Shown here piece after piece: positions 51,030-60,451 of a DNA stretch of 64,000 bases (its first letter is position 1; every line of letters begins with the position of its first letter). The stretch is from Roseococcus pinisoli. Lineage in GTDB: Bacteria > Pseudomonadota > Alphaproteobacteria > Acetobacterales > Acetobacteraceae. The stretch covers positions 186,001 to 250,000 of the forward strand of contig NZ_JAHCDA010000001.1 in assembly GCF_018413645.1 (NCBI RefSeq). The letters are read 5' to 3'. The translations under genes and the position numbers were made by a program. The notes below the pieces were generated by a model. It was not told where the DNA came from. It ran no database searches and was given only the letters and a program-made list of their open reading frames with translations.

Positions 51030-51671
51030 ATGCGATATCTCCCGATGGTGCTGGCCTGTTCGCTCGCTGCCCCGGCCGCCATGGCTCAGACGCCCCCGGC
51101 GATCACGCCCACGCGCGACGTTGCGGTCACCTATCGTGTCACCGGCCAGGGCCCCGGCAACGGCACCGAGATGCAGATGTCCTGGCAGGCGTCGACCGGC
51201 CTCATGCGCGTCGACCTGCCGGGCGGCCAGGGCTTCATGGTCATCAACCAGCGGGACGGCATGACGGGCTTCGTCGTCATGGAAGCCCAGCGGATGATCA
51301 TGGACATCCCCGCCGGCCAGCTTCCGCCCGCCGCCAACATGCAGCCTTCCGCCAATGCGCGCTTCACGCGTGAGGGCACGGCCCGCGTCGCCAATACGGA
51401 TTGCACGGTCTGGCGCATGGAAGATCGCGGCCAGGCGGGCCGCACCTGCCTCACCGCCGATGGCGTGATGCTCCGCGCCCAGGCCGATGGGAACCAGCAG
51501 GCCCAGGTCGAGGCGACCGCGGTGAACTACGGCGCGCAGAATGCGGCGCGGTTCCAGCGGCCGGCCGGCTACCAGGCGCTGCAGATGCCCGCCGGCGTTC
51601 CGGGTGCCGCCGGCGGCCTGCCGCGCGGCACGGCCATGCCCCCGCCGGGCATGACGCCCCCCGCCCGCTGA
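51030..51671 (+). CDS. exported protein of unknown function (DUF4412-like)
   Basis: This 213-residue protein has a signal peptide ending PAAMAQT. The mature part has two beta-rich halves with two cysteines about 24 residues apart (NTDCTVW and GRTCLT) that could form a disulphide. The C-terminal 40 residues are Pro/Gly/Ala rich. It resembles periplasmic DUF4412-type proteins only loosely. AGAGGA nine bases before ATG 51030 supports the start. Confidence 0.65.
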   Translation: MRYLPMVLACSLAAPAAMAQTPPAITPTRDVAVTYRVTGQGPGNGTEMQMSWQASTGLMRVDLPGGQGFMVINQRDGMTGFVVMEAQRMIMDIPAGQLPPAANMQPSANARFTREGTARVANTDCTVWRMEDRGQAGRTCLTADGVMLRAQADGNQQAQVEATAVNYGAQNAARFQRPAGYQALQMPAGVPGAAGGLPRGTAMPPPGMTPPAR

Positions 51672-51677
51672 GGCCCT

Positions 51678-51705
51678 GGCGCCCGGTCCATTCAGGCCGG
51701 GCGCC
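51678..51705 (+). terminator. strong hairpin terminator
   Basis: GGCGCCCGG at 51678-51686 pairs perfectly with CCGGGCGCC at 51697-51705 around a ten-base loop, seven bases after the stop. A second 8-bp hairpin follows at 51728-51750 in the leader of the LolA-like gene. Confidence 0.6.
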
Positions 51706-51770
51706 TCCCCGATATATTGAAAAATCTCCAGGGCCTTTCTTTGGCCCTGGAGCAGGCCCACAAACAGCGC

Positions 51771-52379
51771 ATGAATCGCCGCACGCTGCTCGCCGCCCCC
51801 GCCCTCCTCGCGCCGTTCTCCGTCTCCGCGCAAAGCCAGACCGAGGCGCTCGGCCGCGTCGAAGCCTATTTCAACGCCATGACCACCCTGCGCGCCCGCT
51901 TCCTGCAGGTCTCGCAGGGCGGCGGCTCGGCAGAAGGCACGGCCTGGATCTGGCGCCCCTCGCGCATGCGCTTCGAGTACGATCCGCCGGAGCCGACGCT
52001 GCTGATCGCGGCGGACAACCAGTTCTTCCATTACGACCGCGAGCTCCGTCAGCCGACGGTGGTGCCGCTCTCCTCCACGCCGCTGAGCGTGCTGCTGCGC
52101 TCGCCGCTGCGCCTCGCGGGCGATGTCACGGTGGCCGGCGTCGAGCGCGGTCAGGGCCTGCTGTCGGTGACCATCTTCCGCACCGCCGCGCCATCGGAGG
52201 GGCGCATCACGCTGATCCTCGAGGACAACCCCATGGTGCTGCGCCAATGGGTGGTCGTGGACGCCCAGGGGCGGAGCACGCGCGTCACCTTGACCCAGAT
52301 CGAGACCGGGCAACGCTTCGATCCGTTCCTCTTTGCCTTCAACGACCCCCGATTCCGCGAGCAATTGGAGCAGCGTTGA
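51771..52379 (+). CDS. LolA-like outer membrane lipoprotein carrier family protein
   Basis: This 202-residue periplasmic protein has a twin-arginine-like signal (NRRTLLAAPALLAPFSVSAQS) and the LolA pattern: VEAYFNAMTTLRARFLQVSQGG, GTAWIWRPSRMRFEYDPPEPTLLIAADNQFFHYD, and QWVVVDAQGRSTRVTLTQ. It ferries or binds lipidated proteins or lipids across the periplasm. The ATG at 51771 starts at the signal; the upstream ATG at 51717 would include a hairpin. Twin-arginine export would be unusual for LolA. Confidence 0.85.
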   Translation: MNRRTLLAAPALLAPFSVSAQSQTEALGRVEAYFNAMTTLRARFLQVSQGGGSAEGTAWIWRPSRMRFEYDPPEPTLLIAADNQFFHYDRELRQPTVVPLSSTPLSVLLRSPLRLAGDVTVAGVERGQGLLSVTIFRTAAPSEGRITLILEDNPMVLRQWVVVDAQGRSTRVTLTQIETGQRFDPFLFAFNDPRFREQLEQR

Positions 52380-52446
52380 AGAAAAAAGCCCTCCACCCCG
52401 CCGGCCACGCCTTGAAAGCGCCGCAGCCGCTTGGTTTGTTGCACTC

Positions 52447-53220
52447 ATGAGACCGCTGATCGGCATCTCCTGCTGCGTGAAGGCCTTCGGGGCTTTCAAC
52501 ACCCCGAACCACGCCGCGTCGGACAGTTATGTCCGCGTCGTGCTCGGGCCCGTCGGCGGGATTCCGGTGCTGCTGCCGGCCGCCGGTGAGGCGCTGGCAC
52601 CGGAAATCCTGCCCCGCCTCGACGGCCTGATCCTGACCGGCAGCCGCAGCAACGTCTGGCCCGGCCATTACGACGGCCCGGCCCATGCCGAGGGAACGCC
52701 CGAGGACCAGCAGCGCGACTCGACGACGCTGCCGCTCATCCGCGCCGCCATCCAGATGGGCGTGCCCCTGCTGGCGATCTGCCGCGGCATGCAGGAGCTG
52801 AACGTGGCGCTGGGCGGCAGCCTCGACCAGCGCATCCAGGACCTGCCGGGCCGGATGGATCACTCCACGCCGTCCGACCAGCCGATACCGGCCGTCCGCA
52901 CCGGCAAGGCGCATGGCATCCGCCTCGCGACCCAGGGGCTGCTGCATGAGCTGGCGGGCGAAACCATCGTCCCCGTGAATTCATTGCATAATCAGGGTGT
53001 TCAGAAGCTCGCGCCGCGCCTGGATGCCATGGGCTGGGCGCCGGACGGCACCGTCGAGGCCGTGAAGGTCCGCGACGCACCGGGCTTCGCCTGGGGCGTT
53101 CAGTGGCATCCGGAATATGACTGGGAGCGGGACGCCTTCAGTCGCCGCATCTTCGAACACTTCGGCGGTGCCTGCGTGGCCTGGTCACAGGCAAGGTATG
53201 CGCGTCACGCAGCCGAGTAA
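52447..53220 (+). CDS. gamma-glutamyl-gamma-aminobutyrate hydrolase family (class I glutamine amidotransferase)
   Basis: This 257-residue hydrolase of peptidase family C26 has RPLIGISCCVK at the start, the catalytic cysteine in LAICRGMQELNVALGG, and the His-Glu pair in GVQWHPEYDWE. It resembles PuuD, which hydrolyses gamma-glutamyl-GABA in putrescine breakdown. No other puu genes are nearby, so only the family is assigned. ATG 52447 starts at the first strand. Confidence 0.88.
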   Translation: MRPLIGISCCVKAFGAFNTPNHAASDSYVRVVLGPVGGIPVLLPAAGEALAPEILPRLDGLILTGSRSNVWPGHYDGPAHAEGTPEDQQRDSTTLPLIRAAIQMGVPLLAICRGMQELNVALGGSLDQRIQDLPGRMDHSTPSDQPIPAVRTGKAHGIRLATQGLLHELAGETIVPVNSLHNQGVQKLAPRLDAMGWAPDGTVEAVKVRDAPGFAWGVQWHPEYDWERDAFSRRIFEHFGGACVAWSQARYARHAAE

Positions 53221-53547
53221 CCAATCGAATACACTTTGCGTCCGGATTGCGGCTGCGCTATGCTTCCTACGCCGGTGGCGGTTCTCCATCGGCAGGACGC
53301 GTCGGTTCCCCCTAATCGGCTCGCCCGACCATTCCGATCGGAATTGAACTGTTGGGCGCCCGACCACCCCCCTGGTCGGGCGCTTTCCGTTTCAGGGGCA
53401 TGCATCCCCTGCCTCAGGCGTTGGTTCCCCGGGCGGTACGAAACTGTCATCCGCTCCCAAGCCGGGTCAATAGCCAAATCCGCCCCCCGATTTCCCTCCG
53501 GGACAATCTGCTCTAGACGCGAAGACGGACCTGTCCAGGAGCGTCTC
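53221..53547. other. 327-base intergenic region
   Basis: It lies between two rightward genes. It holds a perfect 14-bp palindrome (ATTCCGATCGGAAT, 53331-53344) and then a strong terminator. After that comes unstructured sequence leading to the GTG start of the FAH-family gene. No convincing coding frame is seen. A short non-coding RNA ending at the terminator is possible but not shown. Confidence 0.5.
53356..53392 (+). terminator. intrinsic terminator
   Basis: GCGCCCGACCA at 53356-53366 pairs perfectly with TGGTCGGGCGC at 53373-53383, followed by TTTCCGTTT. It lies 136 bases after the nearest upstream gene, which is farther than usual. Confidence 0.7.
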
Positions 53548-54234
53548 GTGCCCAATTACGTGATCACCCCGCCTGCCACTTCCGCCGTGCCCGTGAAGGG
53601 CACCGATCAGCTTTTCCCCGTTCGCCGGATTTTCTGCGTGGGCCGCAACTACGCCGAACACGCGATCGAAATGGGCAGCGACCCGACCCGCGAGCCCCCC
53701 TTCTACTTCACGAAGCCCTTCGACGCGGTGGTCACCGGCGGCGCCGACATGCCCTATCCGAGCGCGACCAAGTCGCTGCACCACGAGATGGAGCTCGTCG
53801 TTGCCATCGGGAAGGGCGGCAAGAACATCGCCATCGCCGATGCGCTGAGCCATGTCTGGGGTTATTGCTGCGGCCTCGACATGACCCGCCGTGACCTCCA
53901 GAACGAGGCCAAGAAGACCGGCCGTCCCTGGGACATGGGCAAGGGCTTCGACCTCTCCGCCCCCATGGGCGACCTGATCCCGGCCGCGGGCTTCGACCCG
54001 TCCAAGGGCAAGATCGAGCTGAAGGTGAACGGCAAGGTCACGCAGACCTCCGACCTCTCCAAGCTCATCTGGTCCGTGCCCGAGGTGATCGCGAACCTCT
54101 CCGAGCTCGTCGAGCTGCAGCCCGGCGACCTCATCATGACCGGCACGCCCGAGGGTGTCGCCGCCGTGGTGAAGGGCGACGTGCTGGAAGGCATCGTCGA
54201 GGGCGTCGGCGAGGTGAAGACCAAGATCGTCTGA
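53548..54234 (+). CDS. fumarylacetoacetate hydrolase family protein
   Basis: This 228-residue enzyme of the FAH/FAHD1 group has [15 protein letters not shown], the metal-binding [26 protein letters not shown] and the late [13 protein letters not shown]. These enzymes cleave C-C bonds, decarboxylate or isomerise oxo-acids with a divalent metal. AGGAG six bases before the GTG at 53548 decides the start. The substrate is not shown, and the gene has no pathway neighbours. Confidence 0.92.
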   Translation: MPNYVITPPATSAVPVKGTDQLFPVRRIFCVGRNYAEHAIEMGSDPTREPPFYFTKPFDAVVTGGADMPYPSATKSLHHEMELVVAIGKGGKNIAIADALSHVWGYCCGLDMTRRDLQNEAKKTGRPWDMGKGFDLSAPMGDLIPAAGFDPSKGKIELKVNGKVTQTSDLSKLIWSVPEVIANLSELVELQPGDLIMTGTPEGVAAVVKGDVLEGIVEGVGEVKTKIV

Positions 54235-54459
54235 CAAGACGGTTGGACGAAGGCGACGGCCAACCCGCCGTCGCGCCGAACTCGGGGCGCGCATCCTGCT
54301 CGGCAGGGTGTGCGTCGTGAGGTCAGCGAACAATGAGCTTCCTGCGCCGTGGGGGCCCCGCGATCGCCCCTGCCCCGAGGCGCGCCCTCCCCGCTGGGCC
54401 ATCGCCTGTTTCGATGAGAGCGGCGCAACGATGACGACGACAGGCGGGACACCCTCCGA

Positions 54460-55275
54460 ATGACCACGCGCAGCCTCCGCATCGCGACCTGGAACATCAA
54501 CTCCGTCCGGCTCCGGCTGCCGCTGCTGCGGGACCTGGACGCGCAGTTGCGCCCCGACGTGCTCTGCCTCCAGGAGACCAAGTGCCCGGACGAGCACTTC
54601 CCGCACGAGGACATCCGCGCGCTCGGCTTCGAGCACGTCGCGGCCCGGGGGATGAAGGGCTACAACGGCGTCGCCATCCTCTCGCGCATCCCCTTCACGC
54701 ATCGCGCGGATGATCCCGACTGGTGCATGAAGGGCGATTGTCGGCACATCGGCGTCACGCTCGACGCGCCGGGCGGCCCCATCGACCTGCACGACTTCTA
54801 CGTCCCGGCCGGCGGCGACATCCCCGATCGCGAGCTCAACGTGAAGTTCGGCCACAAGCTCGACTTCATCGCCGAGGCGACGGCCTGGTTCGCCGCGCAT
54901 GGCGAGGCGAAGCGCTCGGTCCTGGTGGGTGACCTCAACATCGCGCCGCTCGAGCACGACGTCTGGTCGCACAAGCAGCTGCTCAAGATCGTCTCGCACA
55001 CGCCGGTCGAGGTGGAGGCGCTGACGCGCTGGCAGAACGCGGCCAACTGGGTCGACGCGCTGCGCCATTTCGTGCCGGCCGACCAGAAGCTCTACACATG
55101 GTGGTCCTACCGCGCGAAGGACTGGGAGGCGGCCGATCGCGGCCGGCGCCTGGACCATGTCTGGGTGAGCCCGGATCTGCGCGGCAGCCTGGCGCGGCAC
55201 CAGATCCTGAAGGCGGCGCGCGGCTGGGAACGCGCGAGCGACCATGTGCCGGTGCTGGTCGAGCTCGCGCTATGA
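54460..55275 (+). CDS. xth: exodeoxyribonuclease III
   Basis: This 271-residue AP endonuclease/3'-exonuclease acts in base-excision repair. Active-site motifs are IATWNINSVRLRL, CLQETKCPDEHF, GYNGVAILSR, GDLNIAPLEHDVW, and the final ERASDHVPVLVEL. Length and order match ExoA/Xth. It precedes the phzF gene in the same direction after 69 bases. The 225 bases before it hold no feature I can support. Confidence 0.94.
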   Translation: MTTRSLRIATWNINSVRLRLPLLRDLDAQLRPDVLCLQETKCPDEHFPHEDIRALGFEHVAARGMKGYNGVAILSRIPFTHRADDPDWCMKGDCRHIGVTLDAPGGPIDLHDFYVPAGGDIPDRELNVKFGHKLDFIAEATAWFAAHGEAKRSVLVGDLNIAPLEHDVWSHKQLLKIVSHTPVEVEALTRWQNAANWVDALRHFVPADQKLYTWWSYRAKDWEAADRGRRLDHVWVSPDLRGSLARHQILKAARGWERASDHVPVLVELAL

Positions 55276-55344
55276 CGCCGCGTCGGCGGAGCCATGCGAA
55301 GGCGGTCGGCGCGCGGCGCTGATCCGCTCGCTAGGCTCGCCGCC

Positions 55345-56232
55345 ATGAGCCGCACCTTCCGCTACGTCACCCTCGACGTCTTCACCCATCGCCGCTTCGG
55401 CGGCAACCAGCTCGCCGTCTTTCCCGACGCGCGCGGGATGACCGACGCCGAGATGCAGTCGCTCGCGGCCGAGATGAACTACAGCGAGACGACCTTCGTC
55501 CTGCCCCCGGCCGACCCGGCCCATACGGCGCGCGTGCGCATTTTCCACCGCACGGCGGAGATGCCCTTCGCCGGCCACCCCAATGTCGGCACCGCCTTCG
55601 TGCTGGCGGACCGCGCGGTGGACGACGTGCTGCGCTTCGAGGAGATCGCGGGCCTCGTCGAGATCCGCCTGACGCGCGACGCGGCGGGCGCCGTGACGAG
55701 CGCGACGGTCGCCGCCCCGCAATCGCTGAAGATCGGCGGGGAGATGCCCGTCGAGATCGCGGCCGCCTGCGCCGGCATTCCGCCCGAGGGCGTCGTTACC
55801 ACGCGCCACGCACCGACCATCGCCAGCGACGGCGGCAATCCGCGCCTGGTCTTCGAGGTGACGCCGGAGGCCATGGCCGCCGCCTCGCCGGACATCGCAG
55901 CCTTCCGCCGCGCGGTGGAGACGACGCCGGCGCTCGGCGGCAAGCTCTCGCTCTACCTCTACCGGCCGGAGGGCACGGGGCTTCGCACCCGCATGTTCTC
56001 GCCGCTGGCCGGCACCTGGGAAGATGCGGCGACGGGCAGCGCGGCCACGCCGCTGGCAGGCTTCCTGCTGCATCTGAGTGGCGCCGAGAACGGCGCCTGG
56101 GAGATCACGCAGGGTGTCGAGATGGGCCGCCCCAGCGTGCTTCACACCACGGCGCGGCGCACGCCGGAGGGCATCCGCGCCACCGTCGGCGGCGGCTGCG
56201 TGCGCATGTTCGAAGGCAGCGTGACACTCTGA
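55345..56232 (+). CDS. PhzF family isomerase-like protein
   Basis: This 295-residue protein has the PhzF/DAP-epimerase fold: YVTLDVFTHRRFGGNQLAVFPDA at the start, MNYSETTFVLPP with the family glutamate, RIFHRTAEMPFAGHPNVGTAFVL, and TWEDAATGSAATPLAGFL. Family members isomerise or cyclise small acids, and phenazine synthesis is not implied because no phz genes are present. ATG 55345 starts directly at the fold. Confidence 0.9.
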   Translation: MSRTFRYVTLDVFTHRRFGGNQLAVFPDARGMTDAEMQSLAAEMNYSETTFVLPPADPAHTARVRIFHRTAEMPFAGHPNVGTAFVLADRAVDDVLRFEEIAGLVEIRLTRDAAGAVTSATVAAPQSLKIGGEMPVEIAAACAGIPPEGVVTTRHAPTIASDGGNPRLVFEVTPEAMAAASPDIAAFRRAVETTPALGGKLSLYLYRPEGTGLRTRMFSPLAGTWEDAATGSAATPLAGFLLHLSGAENGAWEITQGVEMGRPSVLHTTARRTPEGIRATVGGGCVRMFEGSVTL

Positions 56233-56239
56233 TCGAAGC

Positions 56240-56261
56240 CGCCCGGCCCCGGGGCCGGGCG
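56240..56261. terminator. palindrome between convergent genes
   Basis: A 22-base perfect, fully G/C palindrome lies eight bases after the phzF stop and eight bases before the end of gshB. It is followed by a GGGGCT-CAGCCCC-like hairpin into gshB. It probably acts as a bidirectional terminator. Confidence 0.55.
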
Positions 56262-56268
56262 ACGGGGC

Positions 56269-57216
56269 TCAGCCCCGCTTCTTTTCCTCGATCGCGTCCC
56301 AGATCGCCTTCTCCAGGTGCACGCCGTCGAAGCGGGCCAGCTCCTGCAGGCCGGTGGGCGAGGTCACGTTGATCTCGGTGAGGTGGCCGCCGATCACGTC
56401 GATGCCCACGAAGATCAGGCCGCGCGCCTTCAGCTCGGGGCCGATCCGCTCGCAGATCTCGCGCTCGCGGTCGGTCAGCACGGTCTTCTCCGGCTTGCCG
56501 CCCACATGCATGTTGCTGCGCGCCTCGCCCTCGGCCGGGACGCGGTTGATGCCGCCCATCGCCACGCCATCGACCAGGATCACGCGCTTGTCGCCCTGCC
56601 GAACGCTGGGCAGGTACTTCTGCACCATCAGCGGCTCGCGCGAGCGCTCGGTGAACATCTCCAGCAGCGAGTTGAGGTTGGAATCCTCGGGCTTCAGGTG
56701 GAAGACGCCGGCGCCGCCATTGCCGAAGAGCGGCTTCACGATGATGTCGCCGTGCTTCTCGCGGAACTTCCGGATCTCGCGCACGTCGGAGGAGACGAGC
56801 GTCTCCGGCATCAGGTCCTGGAACTTCAGGACGAAGAGCTTCTCCGGCGCATTGCGTACGCTGGCCGGGTCGTTCACCACCAGCGTCTTGGGGTGGATAT
56901 GCTCCAGCAGATGGGTGGCGGTGATATAGGCCATGTCGAAGGGCGGGTCCTGGCGCATCAGCACCACGTCCACATCCTTCGCGAGGTCGAGCTCCACCGG
57001 TGCGCCGAAGGTGAAGTGGTTGCCGCGCTCGCGCCGCACCTCGACCGGATGGCCATGCGCGATGACGCGGCCGGCCTCCATCGAGAGGTGCTTCACATGA
57101 TAGTGCCAGAGCGCGTGGCCGCGCGCCTGGGCTTCCAGCATCAGGGCGAAGGTGCTGTCGCCATCGATGCCGACGCTTTCCATCGGGTCCATCTGGACCG
57201 CCACGCGCAACGCCAT
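56269..57216 (-). CDS. gshB: glutathione synthase
   Basis: This 315-residue ATP-grasp enzyme joins glycine to gamma-glutamylcysteine. Motifs are [74 protein letters not shown] for ATP binding, and [15 protein letters not shown]. Length matches the family. It fits the presence of two glutathione S-transferase genes in this window. It stands as a single leftward gene. Confidence 0.96.
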   Translation of the reverse strand: MALRVAVQMDPMESVGIDGDSTFALMLEAQARGHALWHYHVKHLSMEAGRVIAHGHPVEVRRERGNHFTFGAPVELDLAKDVDVVLMRQDPPFDMAYITATHLLEHIHPKTLVVNDPASVRNAPEKLFVLKFQDLMPETLVSSDVREIRKFREKHGDIIVKPLFGNGGAGVFHLKPEDSNLNSLLEMFTERSREPLMVQKYLPSVRQGDKRVILVDGVAMGGINRVPAEGEARSNMHVGGKPEKTVLTDREREICERIGPELKARGLIFVGIDVIGGHLTEINVTSPTGLQELARFDGVHLEKAIWDAIEEKKRG

Positions 57217-57289
57217 GCCGTCAATCTCCGAGATCCTGCCCGAAGATGTTGCACGGGTCGCGCGTCAGGCCAACTGGCCCGGCGGGACC

Positions 57290-58813
57290 TCATTCCAGCA
57301 GGCTGATCCCGGTCATGGCGGCCGGCTGCTTCAGGCCCATGAGCTGGAGCAGCGTGGGCGCGAGATCGGCCAGGCGACCGTCATGGATCTTCGCGCCCGC
57401 CGGGCCGCCCATCAGCACGACCGGCACGGGGTTGGTCGTGTGCGCCGTGTGCGGGCCGCCCGTCACCGGATCCTTCATCAGCTCGGCATTGCCGTGATCG
57501 GCGGTGAAGAGCAGCGCGCCGCCGACCTCCTGCAGCGCATCGGCGATGGCGCCGAGGCCCTTGTCCACCGCCTCGCAGGCCTTGATAGCGGCGGCCAGGA
57601 TGCCGGAATGGCCCACCATGTCGGCATTGGCGAAGTTCAGGACGATGAGGTCCTGCTCGCCGGACTTGATGGCGGCCACGGCCTTCGCCGTCAGCTCCGG
57701 TGCGCTCATCTCGGGCTGCAGGTCGTAGGTCGCGACCTTGGGCGAGGCGACCATGATCCGCGTCTCGCCCGGGAAGGGCGTCTCCTGCCCGCCGTTCAGG
57801 AAGTAGGTCACGTGCGGATACTTCTCGGTCTCCGCCATGCGGAGCTGCTTCAGCCCCGCCTTGCTGACCACCGCCCCCAGGATGTCCTCCATGGATTGCG
57901 GCGGGAAGATCGTGCCCAGCAGGTGGTCCAGCTCGGTCGAATACTGCGTCATGCCGAGCGCGGCCGCGAGCGTGACGAATTTTTGCCGCGCGAAACCGGT
58001 GAACGCCGGGTCCAGCAGCGCGGCCAGGATCTCGCGCACGCGATCGGCGCGGAAGTTGAAGGAGAGCAGCCCGTCGCCGTCCCGCATGCCCGCATAATCG
58101 CCGATGACGGTGGCGGGGATGAACTCGTCCGTCACGTCCTTGTCGTGCGCGGCCTTGATCGCGGCCTGGGCATCGGGCGCCGTCGCTTCGCCCTGCCCCA
58201 GCGCGATGGCGGACCAGGCCTTGGAGACGCGCTCCCAGCGGTTGTCGCGGTCCATGGCGAAGTAGCGCCCGGTGACTGTCGCGATCCGCGCGCCCGCCGG
58301 CAGCCCGGCCTCCAGCTCCGCGACGAATTGGGGGGCCGAGCGCGGCGGCGTATCGCGCCCGTCGGTGAAGGCATGCAGCGCGACCTTGATGCCCGCCTGC
58401 GTCAGCACCTTGGCCAGCGCCACCGCCTGCCGCTGGTGGCTGTGCACCCCGCCGCCCGAGACGAGGCCCATCAGATGCGCCGTGCCGCCGCTCGCCTTCA
58501 TCTTCGCGACGAAATCGGTCAGCGGGGCCATCCGCGCCATGGAGCCGTCGGCGATGGCCGCATCGATCCGCGGCAGGTCCTGCATCACCACCCGGCCGGC
58601 GCCGATATTGAGGTGGCCCACCTCGCTATTGCCCATCTGCCCGTCCGGCAGGCCGACATCATGGCCCGAGGGCTTGAGGAAGGCGTGCGGGCAGTTCGCC
58701 CAGAGACGATCGAAATTCGGGGTATGTGCCTGGCGGACGGCATTGTCCGCCGTTTCCTCACGCCAGCCCCAGCCATCGAGGATCACGAGCATCACGGGGC
58801 GAGGTGCGGTCAT
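57290..58813 (-). CDS. gpmI: 2,3-bisphosphoglycerate-independent phosphoglycerate mutase
   Basis: This 507-residue, manganese-dependent glycolytic enzyme interconverts 3- and 2-phosphoglycerate. It shows VILDGWGWRE, the phosphoserine region QMGNSEVGHLNIGAGR, the VHSHQRQ and DGRDTPPRS motifs, FNFRADRVRE, and metal-binding FANADMVGHSG and TADHGNAELM near the C-terminus. The sequence is complete and of typical length. The start ATG follows TAAGGATAGCC. Confidence 0.96.
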   Translation of the reverse strand: MTAPRPVMLVILDGWGWREETADNAVRQAHTPNFDRLWANCPHAFLKPSGHDVGLPDGQMGNSEVGHLNIGAGRVVMQDLPRIDAAIADGSMARMAPLTDFVAKMKASGGTAHLMGLVSGGGVHSHQRQAVALAKVLTQAGIKVALHAFTDGRDTPPRSAPQFVAELEAGLPAGARIATVTGRYFAMDRDNRWERVSKAWSAIALGQGEATAPDAQAAIKAAHDKDVTDEFIPATVIGDYAGMRDGDGLLSFNFRADRVREILAALLDPAFTGFARQKFVTLAAALGMTQYSTELDHLLGTIFPPQSMEDILGAVVSKAGLKQLRMAETEKYPHVTYFLNGGQETPFPGETRIMVASPKVATYDLQPEMSAPELTAKAVAAIKSGEQDLIVLNFANADMVGHSGILAAAIKACEAVDKGLGAIADALQEVGGALLFTADHGNAELMKDPVTGGPHTAHTTNPVPVVLMGGPAGAKIHDGRLADLAPTLLQLMGLKQPAAMTGISLLE

Positions 58814-58846
58814 GGCTATCCTTAACGCAGCAAAGCTGCGTCCGGT

Positions 58847-59329
58847 TTAGCCCCGAAGCTGAGGATTGTCGAAGACCGGCTCCCGGTAGCGATGGAGCAC
58901 GTCGCCCAGCACGCGGGCAAGGTCCTGGCGCTCCTCCGGGGCCAGGAAGCGGCCGATCTCGATGACCTCGCTCCGCTGGCCGATGTAGAGGCGGCCGCCC
59001 TGCCAGCGCAGCCGTGCCCAGAAGGGATCGAAGCTCGCCTCCTCATGCCGGCGGCCCTCGCGCCGGCGGATGGCCAGCCGGCCTTCGGTCAGGGTGACGG
59101 TCTCGGCACTGCCACGCGCCCAGGTGCGATAGAGCGCCAGCATGCCGATGGCGAGGAGGGTCTCGACCCCGGCAAAGGCCGTCACCGGCCAGGCGCCCAT
59201 GGCGATCACGGCAGCCCCGATGATCGTGAAGCCGAGCAGCAGCAGCCCGGCCACGATCCGGAAGCCGCGCGCATCCAGACTGCTGAGCGGCGCCGAGCGG
59301 GCCTCGAACAGGACGGGGGTTTCGGGCAT
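58847..59329 (-). CDS. DUF2244 membrane protein
   Basis: This 160-residue protein has two adjacent transmembrane segments (VAGLLLLGFTIIGAAVIAMG and TAFAGVETLLAIGMLALY) and a cytoplasmic beta-rich C-terminal part with RLYIGQRSEVIEIGRFLAPEERQ. DUF2244 proteins are widespread in alphaproteobacteria and often neighbour endonuclease III, as here. Function is unknown. Its ATG at 59329 is only 16 bases from the divergent nth start. Confidence 0.88.
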   Translation of the reverse strand: MPETPVLFEARSAPLSSLDARGFRIVAGLLLLGFTIIGAAVIAMGAWPVTAFAGVETLLAIGMLALYRTWARGSAETVTLTEGRLAIRRREGRRHEEASFDPFWARLRWQGGRLYIGQRSEVIEIGRFLAPEERQDLARVLGDVLHRYREPVFDNPQLRG

Positions 59330-59345
59330 CGACTCATCAGATAGG

Positions 59346-60065
59346 ATGCTTCGCGACGTGAAAACCCCCAAACCCCTCCATGGCTCCGCCACCGAGCCCC
59401 GCCGCGCCCGGCTGATGTCGCGCGAACAGGTCGGCCATTTCATCCGCGCCATCGCGCAGGACAACCCGGCGCCGGAGACCGAGCTCCTCTACACCGACGC
59501 CTTCTCCCTGCTCGTCGCCGTGGTCATGTCGGCCCAGGCGACGGATGCGATGGTGAACAAGGTAACGCCGGGCCTCTTCGCCGCCGCCCCCACCCCCGCC
59601 GCCATGGCGGCGCTGGGCGCGGAGGGGATCGGCGCCCTCATCCGCCGGATCGGCCTCTGGCAGGGGAAGGCGAAGAACGTCGCCGCGCTCTCGGCCATGC
59701 TGGTCGAGCAGCATGGCGGCGAGGTCCCGCGCGAGCGCACCGCGCTGGAGGCCCTGCCCGGCGTCGGCCGGAAGACTGCCAATGTCGTGCTGAATGTGAT
59801 GTTCGGCGAGCCGACCATGGCGGTCGACACGCATATCTTCCGCCTCGGCAACCGCACCGGCCTGGCGCCGGGCAGGAACGTCCGCGAGGTGGAGGACGGT
59901 CTCGTGAAGCGCATCCCGCCCGAGCTGCTGCGGGACTCGCATCACTGGCTGATCCTGCACGGGCGCTACATCTGCAAGGCGCGCGCCCCCGATTGCTGGC
60001 GCTGCCGGGCCGAGCCCTGGTGCAACTATCGCGACAAGGTGATGACCCCGCCGCTCCGGGCCTGA
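59346..60065 (+). CDS. nth: endonuclease III
   Basis: This 239-residue DNA glycosylase/AP lyase removes oxidised pyrimidines. It has VAVVMSAQATD, the helix-hairpin-helix LPGVGRKTANVVLN with catalytic Lys, VDTHIFRLGNRTG with catalytic Asp, and a complete iron-sulphur ligand set C-x6-C-x2-C-x5-C near the C-terminus. The ATG at 59346 gives a 23-residue extension relative to the core; ATG 59415 (216 residues) is close to the E. coli length and may be the true start. Confidence 0.95.
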   Translation: MLRDVKTPKPLHGSATEPRRARLMSREQVGHFIRAIAQDNPAPETELLYTDAFSLLVAVVMSAQATDAMVNKVTPGLFAAAPTPAAMAALGAEGIGALIRRIGLWQGKAKNVAALSAMLVEQHGGEVPRERTALEALPGVGRKTANVVLNVMFGEPTMAVDTHIFRLGNRTGLAPGRNVREVEDGLVKRIPPELLRDSHHWLILHGRYICKARAPDCWRCRAEPWCNYRDKVMTPPLRA

Positions 60066-60069
60066 GCCC

Positions 60070-60285
60070 TCAGCCCTTCACGATGATGAGGGTGATGAGC
60101 ACCGCCGCGACGCACACGAACATCACGCAGCCGACGATCACCGAGGCCGAGAAGTAGGAACCCGCCACCTTCCCGAGGGCGTCCAGCCGGCTGCCGCGAC
60201 GCGCCGTGGCCAGCTCGGCCCTGAGCGCATCGATCTCGGCAGCCAGGTCCCTTTCCCTGGGCGTCGCCAGCGGTCGCTCGGTCAT
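60070..60285 (-). CDS. small single-pass membrane protein
   Basis: This 71-residue protein has a charged helical N-terminal half (RERDLAAEIDALRAELATARRG) that could coil, and one C-terminal transmembrane segment (VIVGCVMFVCVAAVLITLIIV). No family is recognised. The start ATG at 60285 lies ten bases downstream of GGAGG (60296-60300) on the coding strand. It converges on nth with four bases between stops. Confidence 0.7.
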   Translation of the reverse strand: MTERPLATPRERDLAAEIDALRAELATARRGSRLDALGKVAGSYFSASVIVGCVMFVCVAAVLITLIIVKG

Positions 60286-60451
60286 TCACGGCCTCCACAT
60301 ATCCATTCCCATGAATGCTACCGTGCCGATCCGAGGGTGCAAATCTTCGCGTTCCGGTCGGGGACGCGCCGATCGCATGCCCGGGCCTTCATCTTGGCCG
60401 GCGGGCCGGGCCGGGCCAGAATGCACCACCTGTGACGCTCGGAGTTCGCCG

